The notes under the pieces were generated by a model. It did not search any database and was not told where the DNA came from. It saw only the letters and a list, made by a program, of their open reading frames with translations. Shown here piece by piece: positions 18,092 through 26,538 of a DNA stretch of 64,000 nt. Every line of letters begins with the position of its first letter. Position 1 is the first letter of the stretch. The translations under genes and the position numbers were made by a program. The stretch is from positions 3,844,001-3,908,000 of the forward strand of contig NZ_CP074404.1 in assembly GCF_018388465.1 (NCBI RefSeq), read 5' to 3'. The DNA comes from Cellulomonas fengjieae. GTDB lineage: Bacteria > Actinomycetota > Actinomycetes > Actinomycetales > Cellulomonadaceae.

Positions 18092-18865
18092 TCAGGCCGG
18101 CTTGTCGAGTCGGCCGCTCAGGTAGCGGAGCGTTCCCGCGGCGAAGCCCTCGGGGTTGCGGGTGCCCTCGAGCCCCGCGAACGGCCGGAGCGCCGACTGG
18201 AACGGTCGGGGGATCCACTCGCGCACCAGCTCGGTCTTGCGGGCGTCGTCGAGCCGGAGCGCCTGGAGCACCTCGGCCGTGATGTCGCGGTCCGCCACCG
18301 GCACCAGCCCGCTGGACGCGAGCTGCGCGCGGGTGGTCGGCACGTCGTCGGCACCGCGCAGGTCGGCCCACACGAACACCCCGCCGGGCCGCAGCACACG
18401 GTCCGCCTCGGCCACGAACGCCTCCATCGACGCGTAGCAGTGCGACGACTCGACGTTCACGACGACGTCGAAGGATGCGTCCGCGAACGGCAGCGCCTGG
18501 GCGTCGCCCTGCACGAACCGCAGTCCCGGACCCGTGCGGTCCCGGCGGGAGAGGGCGACCGCCGACGCGGCGAAGTCGAGCCCGGTGGTCGAGGCCGGAC
18601 GGAGGGACCGGCTGATCCACGAGGCACCACCGCCGCGACCCGACCCGACCTCGAGGACATCCGCGCCCGCGACGTCCACGCCGTCGAGCACGTGGGCGTA
18701 GAGCTGGATGCAGAACCGGTCCGGCTCGTCCGCGGGGTCCAGCGCCAGCGGCGTCCCGGGCGCGACCGGCGCGTAGCCGTAGTTCATGAACGCCCACTCG
18801 GGGCGTCGCACGCGCGCGCCGAGCAGCTCGTAGCAGGCCCGCCAGGCGAGCTGTCGCAGACCCAT
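18092..18865 (-). CDS. SAM-dependent methyltransferase, Rv2952 (phthiotriol methyltransferase)-like
   Basis: Class I methyltransferase of 257 aa. Motif I is VLEVGSGRGGGASWISRSL, motif II region FVQGDAQALPF, and the post-motif is VLRPGGVFVWADLR. The overall pattern (FMNYGYAP; LDPADEPDRFCIQLYAHVL; NVESSHCYASMEAFV) closely recalls mycobacterial phthiotriol/phenolphthiotriol dimycocerosate methyltransferase, by memory. No polyketide genes lie nearby, so the substrate is probably a different small molecule or lipid. A -10 box TAGGTT (18872-18877, reverse strand) ends 6 nt before the ATG, so the mRNA may be leaderless. Confidence 0.85.
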   Translation of the reverse strand: MGLRQLAWRACYELLGARVRRPEWAFMNYGYAPVAPGTPLALDPADEPDRFCIQLYAHVLDGVDVAGADVLEVGSGRGGGASWISRSLRPASTTGLDFAASAVALSRRDRTGPGLRFVQGDAQALPFADASFDVVVNVESSHCYASMEAFVAEADRVLRPGGVFVWADLRGADDVPTTRAQLASSGLVPVADRDITAEVLQALRLDDARKTELVREWIPRPFQSALRPFAGLEGTRNPEGFAAGTLRYLSGRLDKPA

Positions 18866-18871
18866 CGCGCG

Positions 18872-18877
18872 AACCTA
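18872..18877 (-). promoter_or_regulatory. -10 box of leaderless-type promoter for the methyltransferase
   Basis: TAGGTT read on the reverse strand, separated from the ATG by exactly 6 nt. No Shine-Dalgarno sequence is present between them. Confidence 0.55.
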
Positions 18878-18962
18878 CAGCTGCCCGGTGCGGCCGTACA
18901 GCCGATGGGATTACGCTCGAACGATCCAGCGCAGCACACGACATCCGATCCGCGGGGGCCAC

Positions 18963-19439
18963 GTGACCGACACGATCGACCGGCCGCTCGTCATCGACCT
19001 CGATGACGACGTCCGCGAGCGCCCGGTCGTCACGCGCCGCCCCCTGCGGGCACCGGATGCGCCGTACCAGCCGCTGTCGGCCACGGTGCGCTATCCGACG
19101 GGCCGCGTCCCCGACCTCGAGGACGCCGCGCCCGAGCCGGCGCCCGGTCGCACGCCGCGGCAGTGGCCGGTCATCCGGCTCCGGCGGTGGACCAGGTCCC
19201 GCGTCGTGGCCGGGCTGCTCGGCGTCTTCGTCGGCGGTTTCGGGCTGCACCGCATGTACCTCGGCTACTGGCGCCGCGGTCTGACCATGCTGGCGATCAC
19301 CGTCGTCGGCGGGTTCTTCACGCTCGGGCTCGCGGCGCTCGTCATGGGCCTGTGCGGGTTCGTCGAAGGGCTGCTGATCCTGTCGGTGCGCCGCGGCCGG
19401 TTCGCCCACGACGCCCACGGGACGCTGCTGCGCGGCTGA
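18963..19439 (+). CDS. TM2 domain-containing membrane protein
   Basis: Protein of 158 aa. An acidic, proline-rich cytoplasmic part (residues 1-75) is followed by a TM2 domain: a first helix with the hallmark GLLGVFVGGFGLHRMYLG, then a second helix LTMLAITVVGGFF and a hydrophobic tail. The family is widespread but its role is unsettled. The GTG at 18963 follows a G-rich stretch and gives a normal length. An in-frame ATG at 18888 would overlap the divergent promoter of the methyltransferase and is less likely. Converges with the SARP gene, 3 nt apart. Confidence 0.8.
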   Translation: MTDTIDRPLVIDLDDDVRERPVVTRRPLRAPDAPYQPLSATVRYPTGRVPDLEDAAPEPAPGRTPRQWPVIRLRRWTRSRVVAGLLGVFVGGFGLHRMYLGYWRRGLTMLAITVVGGFFTLGLAALVMGLCGFVEGLLILSVRRGRFAHDAHGTLLRG

Positions 19440-19442
19440 CGG

Positions 19443-21263
19443 TCACCGGGTCAGCGCGTCGACCACCGCCGCGACGGGTCCGAGGTCGACGACCCCGCTG
19501 CCCGCCGCGCGCTCGCCGACGGCCGGGCGGAGGGCGTCGAGCACGCGGTGGCCCGCCGCGCGGTGCCCGACCGCGAGCGCGGCCCGGCCGACGAGGCACC
19601 ACGCCACCTCGAGCAGCAGGTCGCGCGGGGGGTCGGGCACTCGGTCGAGCGCCGTCGACGCCGCGTGCCGGTCCGCGTGGGCCAGCAGGAGCGGGCGCGC
19701 CCACGGCTCGTAGGGGCCGAGGTCTCCGTCGGGAAGGGGCTCGCCCGCGCGGAGCGCGGACGTGAGTCGCGCGAGCGCGTCGATCCCGTGCGCGAACCCC
19801 GGCATCTCGTCGGCGGCGGGCGGGACGACGGCGGCGCTGAGGAGGGTCCGGCGGAACCAGGCGGTGAACACCGAGGCCAGGGGCCGGTCGTGGCGGGCCG
19901 CGAGCGCGTCGACCGCATCCGCCTCCACCGCCGCAGCGTCGACCCGGTCGAGTGCGCAGAGGGCCTGCATCCGGGTGAGGCGTCCGTGGATCTCGTAGGT
20001 CGGGAGCTCGGCGGTGGTCGCCGTCGCGATGATCTCCGCCGCGATCTCCTCGCGCTGCGCAGCCCGGCCGGCCGTCTCGAAGCACTGCATGGCGCGCGCC
20101 GCCAGGGCGAAGCACAGCAGCTGGGGGTCGCCGAGCGACCGCGCCAGCCGCTCCGCCTCCCGCGCCTCCGCCATCCGGTCGGCCGTGCCGCGCGACTCCA
20201 TCGCGACGGTCGCCAGCAGCCGCGCCCGGGTGCGGCCCGACGACGACGGCAGCATCCGCGACGCGGCCGCGACCAGCGCGGCGGACAGGACGGGGTCGTC
20301 CGGGCGGGTCCAGACACCGGGGACGTCGAACCCGCCGATGACGCGCGCGGTCAGGTCCGGGTCGCCCAGCTCCTCCGCGGCGGCGATCGCCGCCAGCCGC
20401 TGCTCACCGACCTGGCCGAGACCGCCGGACACCGCGAGCCCGGGCAGCAGCGCCGTCGCGCTCTCGACCTGCGCCCGCGCACCGGTGACGGCGTGCGCCG
20501 TCGCGGCCCGCAGCAGGAGGGACCCCCCGGTGTCCGGGACCTCCCCGCGCAGGATGGCGCGTTCGAGCTCCGCCAGCCGCGGCGCGGGATCCAGCCCGAG
20601 GTCGTCCACCAGGCGGCGGCGCGCCCGGCGCAGGACCTGGAGCGCCTCGGCCCTGCGCTCGTCGCGGTAGAGCGCCAGAGCCAGCAGCCGCCAGGCGTTC
20701 TCCCGCCACGGGTCCGTGGCGACGAGCTCGTGGAGCAGGGGCACGGCACGCCCGGCCTCCGCGGTCGCGAGGAAGGACTCCGCCAGCCGCTCCACGGCGT
20801 CGGCGTGCAGCCCGGCCAGCCGGGCGCGCTCGGCGAGCGCCCAGGGCCGGTCGGCGAACTCGTCGAACGGCGTACCGCGCCACTGCGCCAGCACGTCGTC
20901 GAGCCCCGCCCCCGTCGCTCCCGCCAGCGCGCGCTCGACGCCCCACAGGTCGACGCTCTCCGGGGCCAGGCGCAGCCCGTAGCCGGTGCCGACGGTGACC
21001 AGCACCGCGGGCGGCGTGCGCGGCGGGCGGTCCGGTTCGAGCAGCCGCCGCAGCTCGCCGACGAACGTGCGGACCGCGCCGACCGCTCCCGCCGGCGCAT
21101 CGTCCCAGAGCTCGTCGACCAGCCGGGAGGTGGAGACCACCCCACCGCGCTCGACGACGAGCAGCGCGAGGAGCTCGCGGTGCCTCGACCGGGACAGGCG
21201 GACCGGGACGCCGTGGACCTCGACCTCGATCGGGCCGAGGACCCGGATGAGCGGCTCGTCCAC
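19443..21263 (-). CDS. AfsR/SARP-type transcriptional regulator
   Basis: Regulator of 606 aa. The N-terminus is an OmpR-like winged helix (IRVLGPIEVEVHGVPVRLS; STSRLVDELWDDAPAGAVGAVRTFVGELRRLL; VTVGTGYGLRL) followed by the bacterial transcriptional activator domain (BTAD, about 95-240; LARLHADAVERLAE-like repeats, LYRDERRAEALQVLRRARRRLVDDLGLDPAP). There is no NB-ARC P-loop. The remaining ~350 residues are alpha-helical, TPR-like repeats. The GTG at 21263 starts right at the wing domain, and a -10 box ends 6 nt upstream. An 11-bp tandem repeat in its promoter fits SARP operator geometry, so autoregulation is likely. Target genes are unknown; the divergent hydrolase is the nearest candidate. 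Confidence 0.88.
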   Translation of the reverse strand: MDEPLIRVLGPIEVEVHGVPVRLSRSRHRELLALLVVERGGVVSTSRLVDELWDDAPAGAVGAVRTFVGELRRLLEPDRPPRTPPAVLVTVGTGYGLRLAPESVDLWGVERALAGATGAGLDDVLAQWRGTPFDEFADRPWALAERARLAGLHADAVERLAESFLATAEAGRAVPLLHELVATDPWRENAWRLLALALYRDERRAEALQVLRRARRRLVDDLGLDPAPRLAELERAILRGEVPDTGGSLLLRAATAHAVTGARAQVESATALLPGLAVSGGLGQVGEQRLAAIAAAEELGDPDLTARVIGGFDVPGVWTRPDDPVLSAALVAAASRMLPSSSGRTRARLLATVAMESRGTADRMAEAREAERLARSLGDPQLLCFALAARAMQCFETAGRAAQREEIAAEIIATATTAELPTYEIHGRLTRMQALCALDRVDAAAVEADAVDALAARHDRPLASVFTAWFRRTLLSAAVVPPAADEMPGFAHGIDALARLTSALRAGEPLPDGDLGPYEPWARPLLLAHADRHAASTALDRVPDPPRDLLLEVAWCLVGRAALAVGHRAAGHRVLDALRPAVGERAAGSGVVDLGPVAAVVDALTR

Positions 21264-21269
21264 CGGGTC

Positions 21270-21302
21270 ACTGTAGTTCGCGCTGATCGGGCGCTGATCG
21301 GG
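21270..21302 (-). promoter_or_regulatory. SARP promoter: 11-bp tandem repeat upstream of a leaderless-type -10
   Basis: On the reverse strand CCCGATCAGCG occurs twice head to tail (21302-21292 and 21291-21281), then 5 nt, then a -10 TACAGT (21275-21270), 6 nt before the GTG start. A heptamer CCGATCA in each repeat would end 8 bp before the -10, the spacing known for SARP operators. Confidence 0.65.
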
Positions 21303-21320
21303 GCCGAGCAGGGTGGAGCC

Positions 21321-22199
21321 ATGACGATCACACTCCCCGGGTTCGACTACCACCGCGTCCGCGCCGCCGACGGCGTCGACCTGTCCGTCGCCGTGGCCGG
21401 CTCCGGTCCCGCCGTCGTACTCCTGCACGGCTTCCCGCAGACGCACCTCATGTGGCGGCACGTGGCCGCCGACCTGGCGGCGGACCACACGGTCCTGGTC
21501 CCCGACCTGCGCGGCTACGGCGCCAGCGACAAGCCCGCCGAGGCGGGCGAGGACACGTACTCCAAGCGGACGATGGCGGCCGACGTGGTCGAGGTCGCGC
21601 GTGCCCTGGGCCTCGACTCGTTCGCGCTCGCGGGTCACGACCGCGGCGCCCTCGTCGCCACCCGGGCCGCGCTGGACCACCCCACCGTGGTCACGCACCT
21701 GCTCACCCTGGACGTCCTGCCGACCCTCGACATGTGGGACGTGCTGCACGGCGCCGACGCCAAGGTCGCGTGGCACCTGTACCTCATGGCGCAGCCCGTG
21801 GGGGTGCCCGAGCCGATGATCGAGGCGACGGCCGACAGCTTCTTCTCCTCGTTCCTCGACGACTGGGTCCAGCACCCGGACGCGATCCCCGGCGAGTACC
21901 GCGCCGAGTACCTGCGAGCGTCGCGCGAGGCGGTGTGGTCGATCGTCGCCGACTACCGCGCCACGGCGGCCGTCGACGTGCGCCACGACCTCGAGGACCG
22001 TCGCCTCGGCCGCACGCTGGACCTACCCGTCACCGTGATCCAGCAGGACTGGGGTTCCGCGCTGGGGTACGACGCGGCCGCGCTGTGGCGTGCCTGGGCG
22101 CCCGCGGTGGACCACCGCACGCTCGACGCCGGCCACTTCATGGCCGAGGAGGCGCCGACGGAGGTCGTCACCGCCCTCCGCGCACTGCTGACGCGCTGA
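21321..22199 (+). CDS. Alpha/beta hydrolase, epoxide hydrolase/haloacid dehalogenase branch
   Basis: Cytoplasmic hydrolase of 292 aa. Oxyanion-hole motif LLHGFPQTHLMW, nucleophile elbow LAGHDRGAL (Asp107, so an Asp-nucleophile enzyme rather than an esterase) and catalytic His in DAGHFMAEEAP. The overall pattern resembles fluoroacetate dehalogenase, but the second halide/carboxylate-pocket arginine (normally in HDRGGR) is replaced by Leu and the Trp after the WH pair is Leu. An epoxide hydrolase or another dehalogenase specificity is therefore more likely. A ribosome site GGTGGAG precedes the ATG. It is divergent from the SARP gene, whose 11-bp repeats lie 18 nt upstream of this start. Confidence 0.85.
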   Translation: MTITLPGFDYHRVRAADGVDLSVAVAGSGPAVVLLHGFPQTHLMWRHVAADLAADHTVLVPDLRGYGASDKPAEAGEDTYSKRTMAADVVEVARALGLDSFALAGHDRGALVATRAALDHPTVVTHLLTLDVLPTLDMWDVLHGADAKVAWHLYLMAQPVGVPEPMIEATADSFFSSFLDDWVQHPDAIPGEYRAEYLRASREAVWSIVADYRATAAVDVRHDLEDRRLGRTLDLPVTVIQQDWGSALGYDAAALWRAWAPAVDHRTLDAGHFMAEEAPTEVVTALRALLTR

Positions 22200-22280
22200 C
22201 CCCCCCGGCGTCCGGTGGCCGGGCCCGCCCCACCGGCGTAGAACGGAGTCCCGCCACTCGACGACGAACGGCAGACTCCG

Positions 22281-24581
22281 ATGCGGATGATCCCCCGTCT
22301 CCTCACCGTCACCCTCACCGTCGCGCTGGTGCTGACCGCACCCGGTGCAGCCGTCGCGACCGGCGACCGCGGCCGACCCGACGGGACGCCGTACGCGAAC
22401 CCGGTCAGCGCCGGGTTCGCGGACACGTACGCCGACCCCGCCGTGATCCGCGGCAAGGACGGCTGGTGGTACGCGTACGGCACCACCGACCCGCTGCGCG
22501 AGGGCGAGGGGACCCGGCACCTGGTGCCGATCTCGCGGTCCGCCGACCTGGTGACGTGGGAGTACGTCGGCGACGCGTTCACCGAGGACACGCTCCCCGC
22601 GTGGGCGGACCGTGAGCGTGGGGCGGCGGTGTGGGCACCGGACATCCGGTACGTCGACGGTCAGTACCGCCTGTACGTCGTCGTCACGCAGACCACCGTG
22701 ACCGCCGAGGCGAACGACAGCGCGATCGGCGTCGCGACCGCCCCGACCCCGACCGGCCCGTGGACGGCGACGGAGCAGCCGGTGGTCGGCCCGCGCCACG
22801 GCAGCGGCGGGTCGGACGACTTCCTGTGGACGTTCGACCCCTCGCACGTGGTCGGGCCCGACGGGACCGAGCACCTGTTCTACGGGTCGTACTACGGCGG
22901 CATCTGGGTCACCCCGCTGTCCGACGACGGCACCGCGGCGGTCGGCGAGCCCGTCCAGGTCACGATCGACAACAAGTACGAGGGCGCGTACGTGGTGCGG
23001 CGCGACGGCTGGTGGTACCTGTTCGCGTCGTCGGCCAACTGCTGCGCGGGCCCCACCACCGGCTACAGCGTGCACGTCGGGCGCTCGCGCGACCTGACCG
23101 GCCCGTACGTCGACCGTGAGGGCGTGCCACTGAACCAGTCCCGCGCCGGTGGCACCCCCGTGCTGGCCCCGAACGGGAACCGGTGGGTCGGCACGGGGCA
23201 CAACGCGGTGGTGACCGACCTCGGCGGCCAGGACTGGATGGTGTACCACGCGATCGACCGGGCCGACCCGTACCTCGACGGGACGGACGGCATCAACGAG
23301 CGCCCGATGCTCCTGGACCGGCTCGACTGGATCGACGGCTGGCCCACGGTCCGCGCGGGGGCCTGGGCGTCGGAGGGTCGTGAGGCCGGCCCGGTCGCGG
23401 ACGGCGCGACGGGCTTCCACCCGGGGATCCCGCGCGGCTGGACCACGTGGGGGCGCTGGGTGGCGACCGACGGGACGGACGCCGGGCGGCACCTGGTGTC
23501 GCGCGGCGACGCGGCGCTGACCCGTGCGGTGCCCGGGCGGGACGTGCGGGTGGAGGCCGACGTCCGGCTCGACCCGGGAACGTCGACGGTCGGGCTCACG
23601 ACGGGGCACCGCGGGCGCAGCCCGCGTGCCGCCGGGCTGACCGCCACGGTGGACCCCGTGGCCCGCGCGCTCGTGCTCACGGCCGGCTCGGGGCGGTCGG
23701 CCGTGCGCGGGACGGCGGCGCTGCCGGCCGACCTGGACCTCACCGACTGGCACGCGCTGGCCCTCACGGTCCGCGGGGGCGTCGCGACCGCCGAGCTCAC
23801 GCACGCTCGGCTCGGCGACCCGCTCGCGCTGGTGACCCTCGACGTGCCGCGGCACGTCGGAGGGTCCGGACGCGCGGGCGCGGTGGCCACCGGACCGGGT
23901 GCCCACGTCGACAACCTCAGCGTGCTCAGGGCCACGCGTCCGGTCACCGAGAGCGTGCCGCCGCAGCAGCCCGGGGTGCTCGACCCGGCGCTCGGTGACG
24001 AGCTCGACGGCGGGGCGCTCGGCCCCGGCTGGACCACGGTGCGCGACCCGCAGGTCACGGTCGCCGGCGGGGTGCTGCGCTGGCCGACCGAGGCCACGGA
24101 CCTGGTCGGAACGGTCAACGACGCCGGCCTGCTGCTGCGCGACGTCCCCGAGACCGACTGGGTCGCCGAGACGCGCCTGACCATCGACCTCGGCACCGAC
24201 ACCGTGCGCAACTTCCAGCAGGGCGGGATCGTCGCGTACGTCGACGACGACCGCTGGGCCCGGCTCTCCCACGTCGCGATCTGGAACACGCGCCAGACGG
24301 AGTTCGGCACGGAGCAGCCGTACGCGGGCCGGCTCCCGTACGGCGGGACCATCGTCGGGCCGCCCGCCGAGACCACGTGGCTGCGGCTCGCCCACCGGAC
24401 CGACGACGCGGGCGAGCACGAGGTCCAGGCGTTCACCAGCACCGACGGGACCACCTGGGTGGCCGGCGGGGTGTGGACGTTCCCGGCGGGCTCCGACCTG
24501 CGGGTCGGGCTCGTCTCGCACGGCGGCACCGGCGCGACCGCGCAGTTCGACTACCTGCGCGTCTACCGCCCGGCGCCCTGA
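22281..24581 (+). CDS. Secreted GH43 arabinanase-like enzyme with two beta-sandwich modules
   Basis: Extracellular arabinan- or arabinoside-cleaving enzyme of 766 aa. The signal peptide (residues 1-27, ending PGAAVA) precedes a five-bladed propeller. Likely catalytic residues are the base in YADPAVIRG (Asp52), the pKa modulator in FDPSHVVG (Asp186) and the acid in YEGAYVVRRDGWWYLF (Glu234). SSANCCAG and YSVHVGRS are typical of endo-1,5-alpha-arabinanases. Two concanavalin-like beta-sandwiches follow (about 365-545 and 555-766). Start is the ATG at 22281. The 3' end overlaps the convergent YrdC-like gene by 19 bp. It could release arabinan side chains from the same polymer attacked by the galactan enzymes. 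Confidence 0.87.
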   Translation: MRMIPRLLTVTLTVALVLTAPGAAVATGDRGRPDGTPYANPVSAGFADTYADPAVIRGKDGWWYAYGTTDPLREGEGTRHLVPISRSADLVTWEYVGDAFTEDTLPAWADRERGAAVWAPDIRYVDGQYRLYVVVTQTTVTAEANDSAIGVATAPTPTGPWTATEQPVVGPRHGSGGSDDFLWTFDPSHVVGPDGTEHLFYGSYYGGIWVTPLSDDGTAAVGEPVQVTIDNKYEGAYVVRRDGWWYLFASSANCCAGPTTGYSVHVGRSRDLTGPYVDREGVPLNQSRAGGTPVLAPNGNRWVGTGHNAVVTDLGGQDWMVYHAIDRADPYLDGTDGINERPMLLDRLDWIDGWPTVRAGAWASEGREAGPVADGATGFHPGIPRGWTTWGRWVATDGTDAGRHLVSRGDAALTRAVPGRDVRVEADVRLDPGTSTVGLTTGHRGRSPRAAGLTATVDPVARALVLTAGSGRSAVRGTAALPADLDLTDWHALALTVRGGVATAELTHARLGDPLALVTLDVPRHVGGSGRAGAVATGPGAHVDNLSVLRATRPVTESVPPQQPGVLDPALGDELDGGALGPGWTTVRDPQVTVAGGVLRWPTEATDLVGTVNDAGLLLRDVPETDWVAETRLTIDLGTDTVRNFQQGGIVAYVDDDRWARLSHVAIWNTRQTEFGTEQPYAGRLPYGGTIVGPPAETTWLRLAHRTDDAGEHEVQAFTSTDGTTWVAGGVWTFPAGSDLRVGLVSHGGTGATAQFDYLRVYRPAP

Positions 24582-25408
24582 CCGACCCGGCCGTCGCGGC
24601 GCACCGGCTCGTAGACGCGGGGCGCCAGCCGCGTCCGCGCCCGCTCGCCGACGACCAGCCCGAGGCCGAGGCCGTGGAGCACGCGCGTGACGTCGTCGAC
24701 GTGCAGCGACCCGTGCCGTTCGAGGACCAGGTGCACGCGACCGTGCGACCGCTCGGCCCGGTGCAGCGCGAGGATCGTCGTCGACACGGTGGTGTGCCGC
24801 GGGAACCGGGCCCGCGCCGCCGCCTCGTCGTCGTGCTCGAGGAACACCAGACCCGGGTGGCCCAGCTCGGCGCGCAGCCCGTCGATGCGCCAGTGCACGG
24901 GTGCGTCGAGCCCGCCCGTCACGTGCCGGGAGCGGTTCGCCGAGGTGATGGCGAGCGGGAGGTCGCCCGCGGCCCGCGCCGCCGCCGCGAGGAACACCTG
25001 CGACGGGCACGCGTCTCCCGGCACGATCACCTGCGTCGTCGTCGCGGTGCCGTCCCGGGCGGTCAGCCCGACGGGCAGGTGCGCGGCGGCGGGCCCGCGG
25101 AACCCGAACGGTCCGAGTGCGCCGAACGCGTCGACGACGTCCTGCACCAGGCCCGGGGACACCGCGGGCGGCAGCGCGGACAGGTCGAACGCGTCGAGCA
25201 CCCGTCCCGTCGGCGCCGTCACGCTGCCGGTCTGGTCGAGCGGCCGGCCCTTGAGGGCGTTGACCCGACGCACGGCGTCGCCGCGGGCGGTCAGGGCGTA
25301 GATCCCACCGAACCCGTGCGCCACCGGCAACCCGTCGCCCAGCAGGGCCGCGGCGAAGCGGGCGTCGGCGGGACGGTCGAGGACTCGTCTGGCTCGGTCG
25401 TGGGGCAC
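24563..25408 (-). CDS. Sua5/YciO/YrdC-family protein
   Basis: Member, 281 aa, of the family that contains threonylcarbamoyl-AMP synthase, which makes the precursor of the tRNA t6A modification. It has the substrate-loop motif RVNALKGRPLDQTGSV, normally K-x-R-x-x, and PLAITSANRSRHVTGG, matching the family ITSAN-x-S motif. It is shorter than Sua5 and lacks its extra C-terminal domain, and several family positions look divergent, so it may be a YciO-like paralog rather than the essential enzyme. The start is a GTG at 25408 with no clear ribosome site; the frame is open only ~60 nt further up. Tail-to-tail overlap with the GH43 gene. Confidence 0.75.
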   Translation of the reverse strand: MPHDRARRVLDRPADARFAAALLGDGLPVAHGFGGIYALTARGDAVRRVNALKGRPLDQTGSVTAPTGRVLDAFDLSALPPAVSPGLVQDVVDAFGALGPFGFRGPAAAHLPVGLTARDGTATTTQVIVPGDACPSQVFLAAAARAAGDLPLAITSANRSRHVTGGLDAPVHWRIDGLRAELGHPGLVFLEHDDEAAARARFPRHTTVSTTILALHRAERSHGRVHLVLERHGSLHVDDVTRVLHGLGLGLVVGERARTRLAPRVYEPVRRDGRVGQGAGR

Positions 25409-25490
25409 GTCGACAAGGAGCGCGGTGATCCCTCGCAGATACCCGGGGCACCCGTGACGGGGCGGTCATCCGGTGGCATCGTGGACCGGC

Positions 25491-26093
25491 ATGACGGTGA
25501 TCCTCGACCTCACGATCTCCCTCGACGGCTTCGTCACCGGACCGGCCGCCGGACCGGACAACGGGCTGGGCGACGGCGGACTGCCCCTGCACGAGTGGGC
25601 CATCGGTGACCGGACCGCCGAGGACGTCCGCGTGCTGGCCGAGCTCACGGCGGCCACGGGTGCGGTCGTGATGGGCCGCCACACGTTCGACGTGGTCGAC
25701 GGCCCGCACGGCTGGGACGACGACGTCCACTACGGCGCCGACCAGGGCGACCGGCCGCCGCCCTGCTTCGTCGTCACCCACCACCCGCCCGCGACGGTTC
25801 GGCTGACGGACCGGATGACGATCGTCACCACGGGGCTGCGCGACGCGCTCGACCAGGCCGCCGCGGCCGCGGGCGACGAGGACGTGTTCATCATGGGCGG
25901 CGGTGAGCTCGGGGCGTCGGCCCTGCGCGAGGACGTCGTCGACCGCCTGCACGTGCACGTGGCGCCCCTGCTGCTCGGCGCGGGGACGCCCCTGTTCGAC
26001 CGCGTGCCCCGCCGGTCGCTCCGCCTCGACGAGGCCGCGACCGTCGTCACCCGCAACGCGGCGCACCTGTTCTACGACCTGGTGCACGACTGA
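25491..26093 (+). CDS. Dihydrofolate reductase/RibD C-terminal domain protein
   Basis: NADPH-binding reductase fold of 200 aa: LDLTISLDGFVTGPAAGPDN at the N-terminus, VVMGRHTFDVVDGP and the glycine-rich VFIMGGGELGASALRE, ending FDRVPRRSLRLDEA. Members of this group reduce riboflavin intermediates in RibD, but single-domain copies like this have no established substrate. The ATG at 25491 has only a weak upstream signal. Followed 41 nt later by a Rid-family gene. A second paralog lies at 36228-36833. Confidence 0.85.
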   Translation: MTVILDLTISLDGFVTGPAAGPDNGLGDGGLPLHEWAIGDRTAEDVRVLAELTAATGAVVMGRHTFDVVDGPHGWDDDVHYGADQGDRPPPCFVVTHHPPATVRLTDRMTIVTTGLRDALDQAAAAAGDEDVFIMGGGELGASALREDVVDRLHVHVAPLLLGAGTPLFDRVPRRSLRLDEAATVVTRNAAHLFYDLVHD

Positions 26094-26134
26094 CCACTCC
26101 GCCCGCTGTCGGCGGTCGGTGGGACGGTGGCCGC

Positions 26135-26536
26135 ATGGAGATCACCCGGTTGCAGCCGGCGGGCCTCGTCCGGAGCCCCGCGTTCAGCCACGTCGCCGTC
26201 GTCCCCGCGGGTGCGACGACCATCTACGTCGGCGGCCAGAACGGCGTCGACGAGTCCGGCACGGTCGTCTCGCACGACGCGGCCGAGCAGTCGGTGCGCG
26301 CGGTCGAGAACGCGGCCACCGCGCTCGAGGCCGCGGGCGCCTCGCTCGCCGACGTCGTGCAGTGGACGGTGCACCTCACCGCCGGCGTGGACCTCGCCGC
26401 CGCCTACGGTGCGATCGGGCCCCTGATCGCCGGGCCCGGAGCACCGCCGCTGGTGAGCGCCGCGGTCGTGGTGGGGCTGGGTGTGCCGGGTGCGCTGATC
26501 GAGGTCAGCGCGATCGCGGCGGTCCTGCCCGCCTGA
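26135..26536 (+). CDS. Rid family protein (YjgF/YER057c/UK114)
   Basis: Small trimeric-fold protein of 133 aa; the family removes reactive enamines or imines. The core (TIYVGGQNGVDESGTVV; AVENAATALEAAGASLADVVQWTVHL) is clear. The active-site arginine of true RidA enzymes appears replaced: the aligned stretch PPLVSAAVVVGL has Ser108 at that position. It may therefore belong to a Rid subgroup without imine deaminase activity. ATG at 26135. Converges with the SRPBCC gene, 2 nt apart. Confidence 0.85.
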   Translation: MEITRLQPAGLVRSPAFSHVAVVPAGATTIYVGGQNGVDESGTVVSHDAAEQSVRAVENAATALEAAGASLADVVQWTVHLTAGVDLAAAYGAIGPLIAGPGAPPLVSAAVVVGLGVPGALIEVSAIAAVLPA

Positions 26537-26538
26537 CG

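Noticed and set aside
22023..26087. Very long open frame antisense to the GH43, YrdC-like and reductase genes
   Set aside because: Its product is low-complexity Arg/Gly/Pro/Val sequence with no domain, while the opposite strand carries clear enzymes with catalytic motifs. It is an artefact of high GC.
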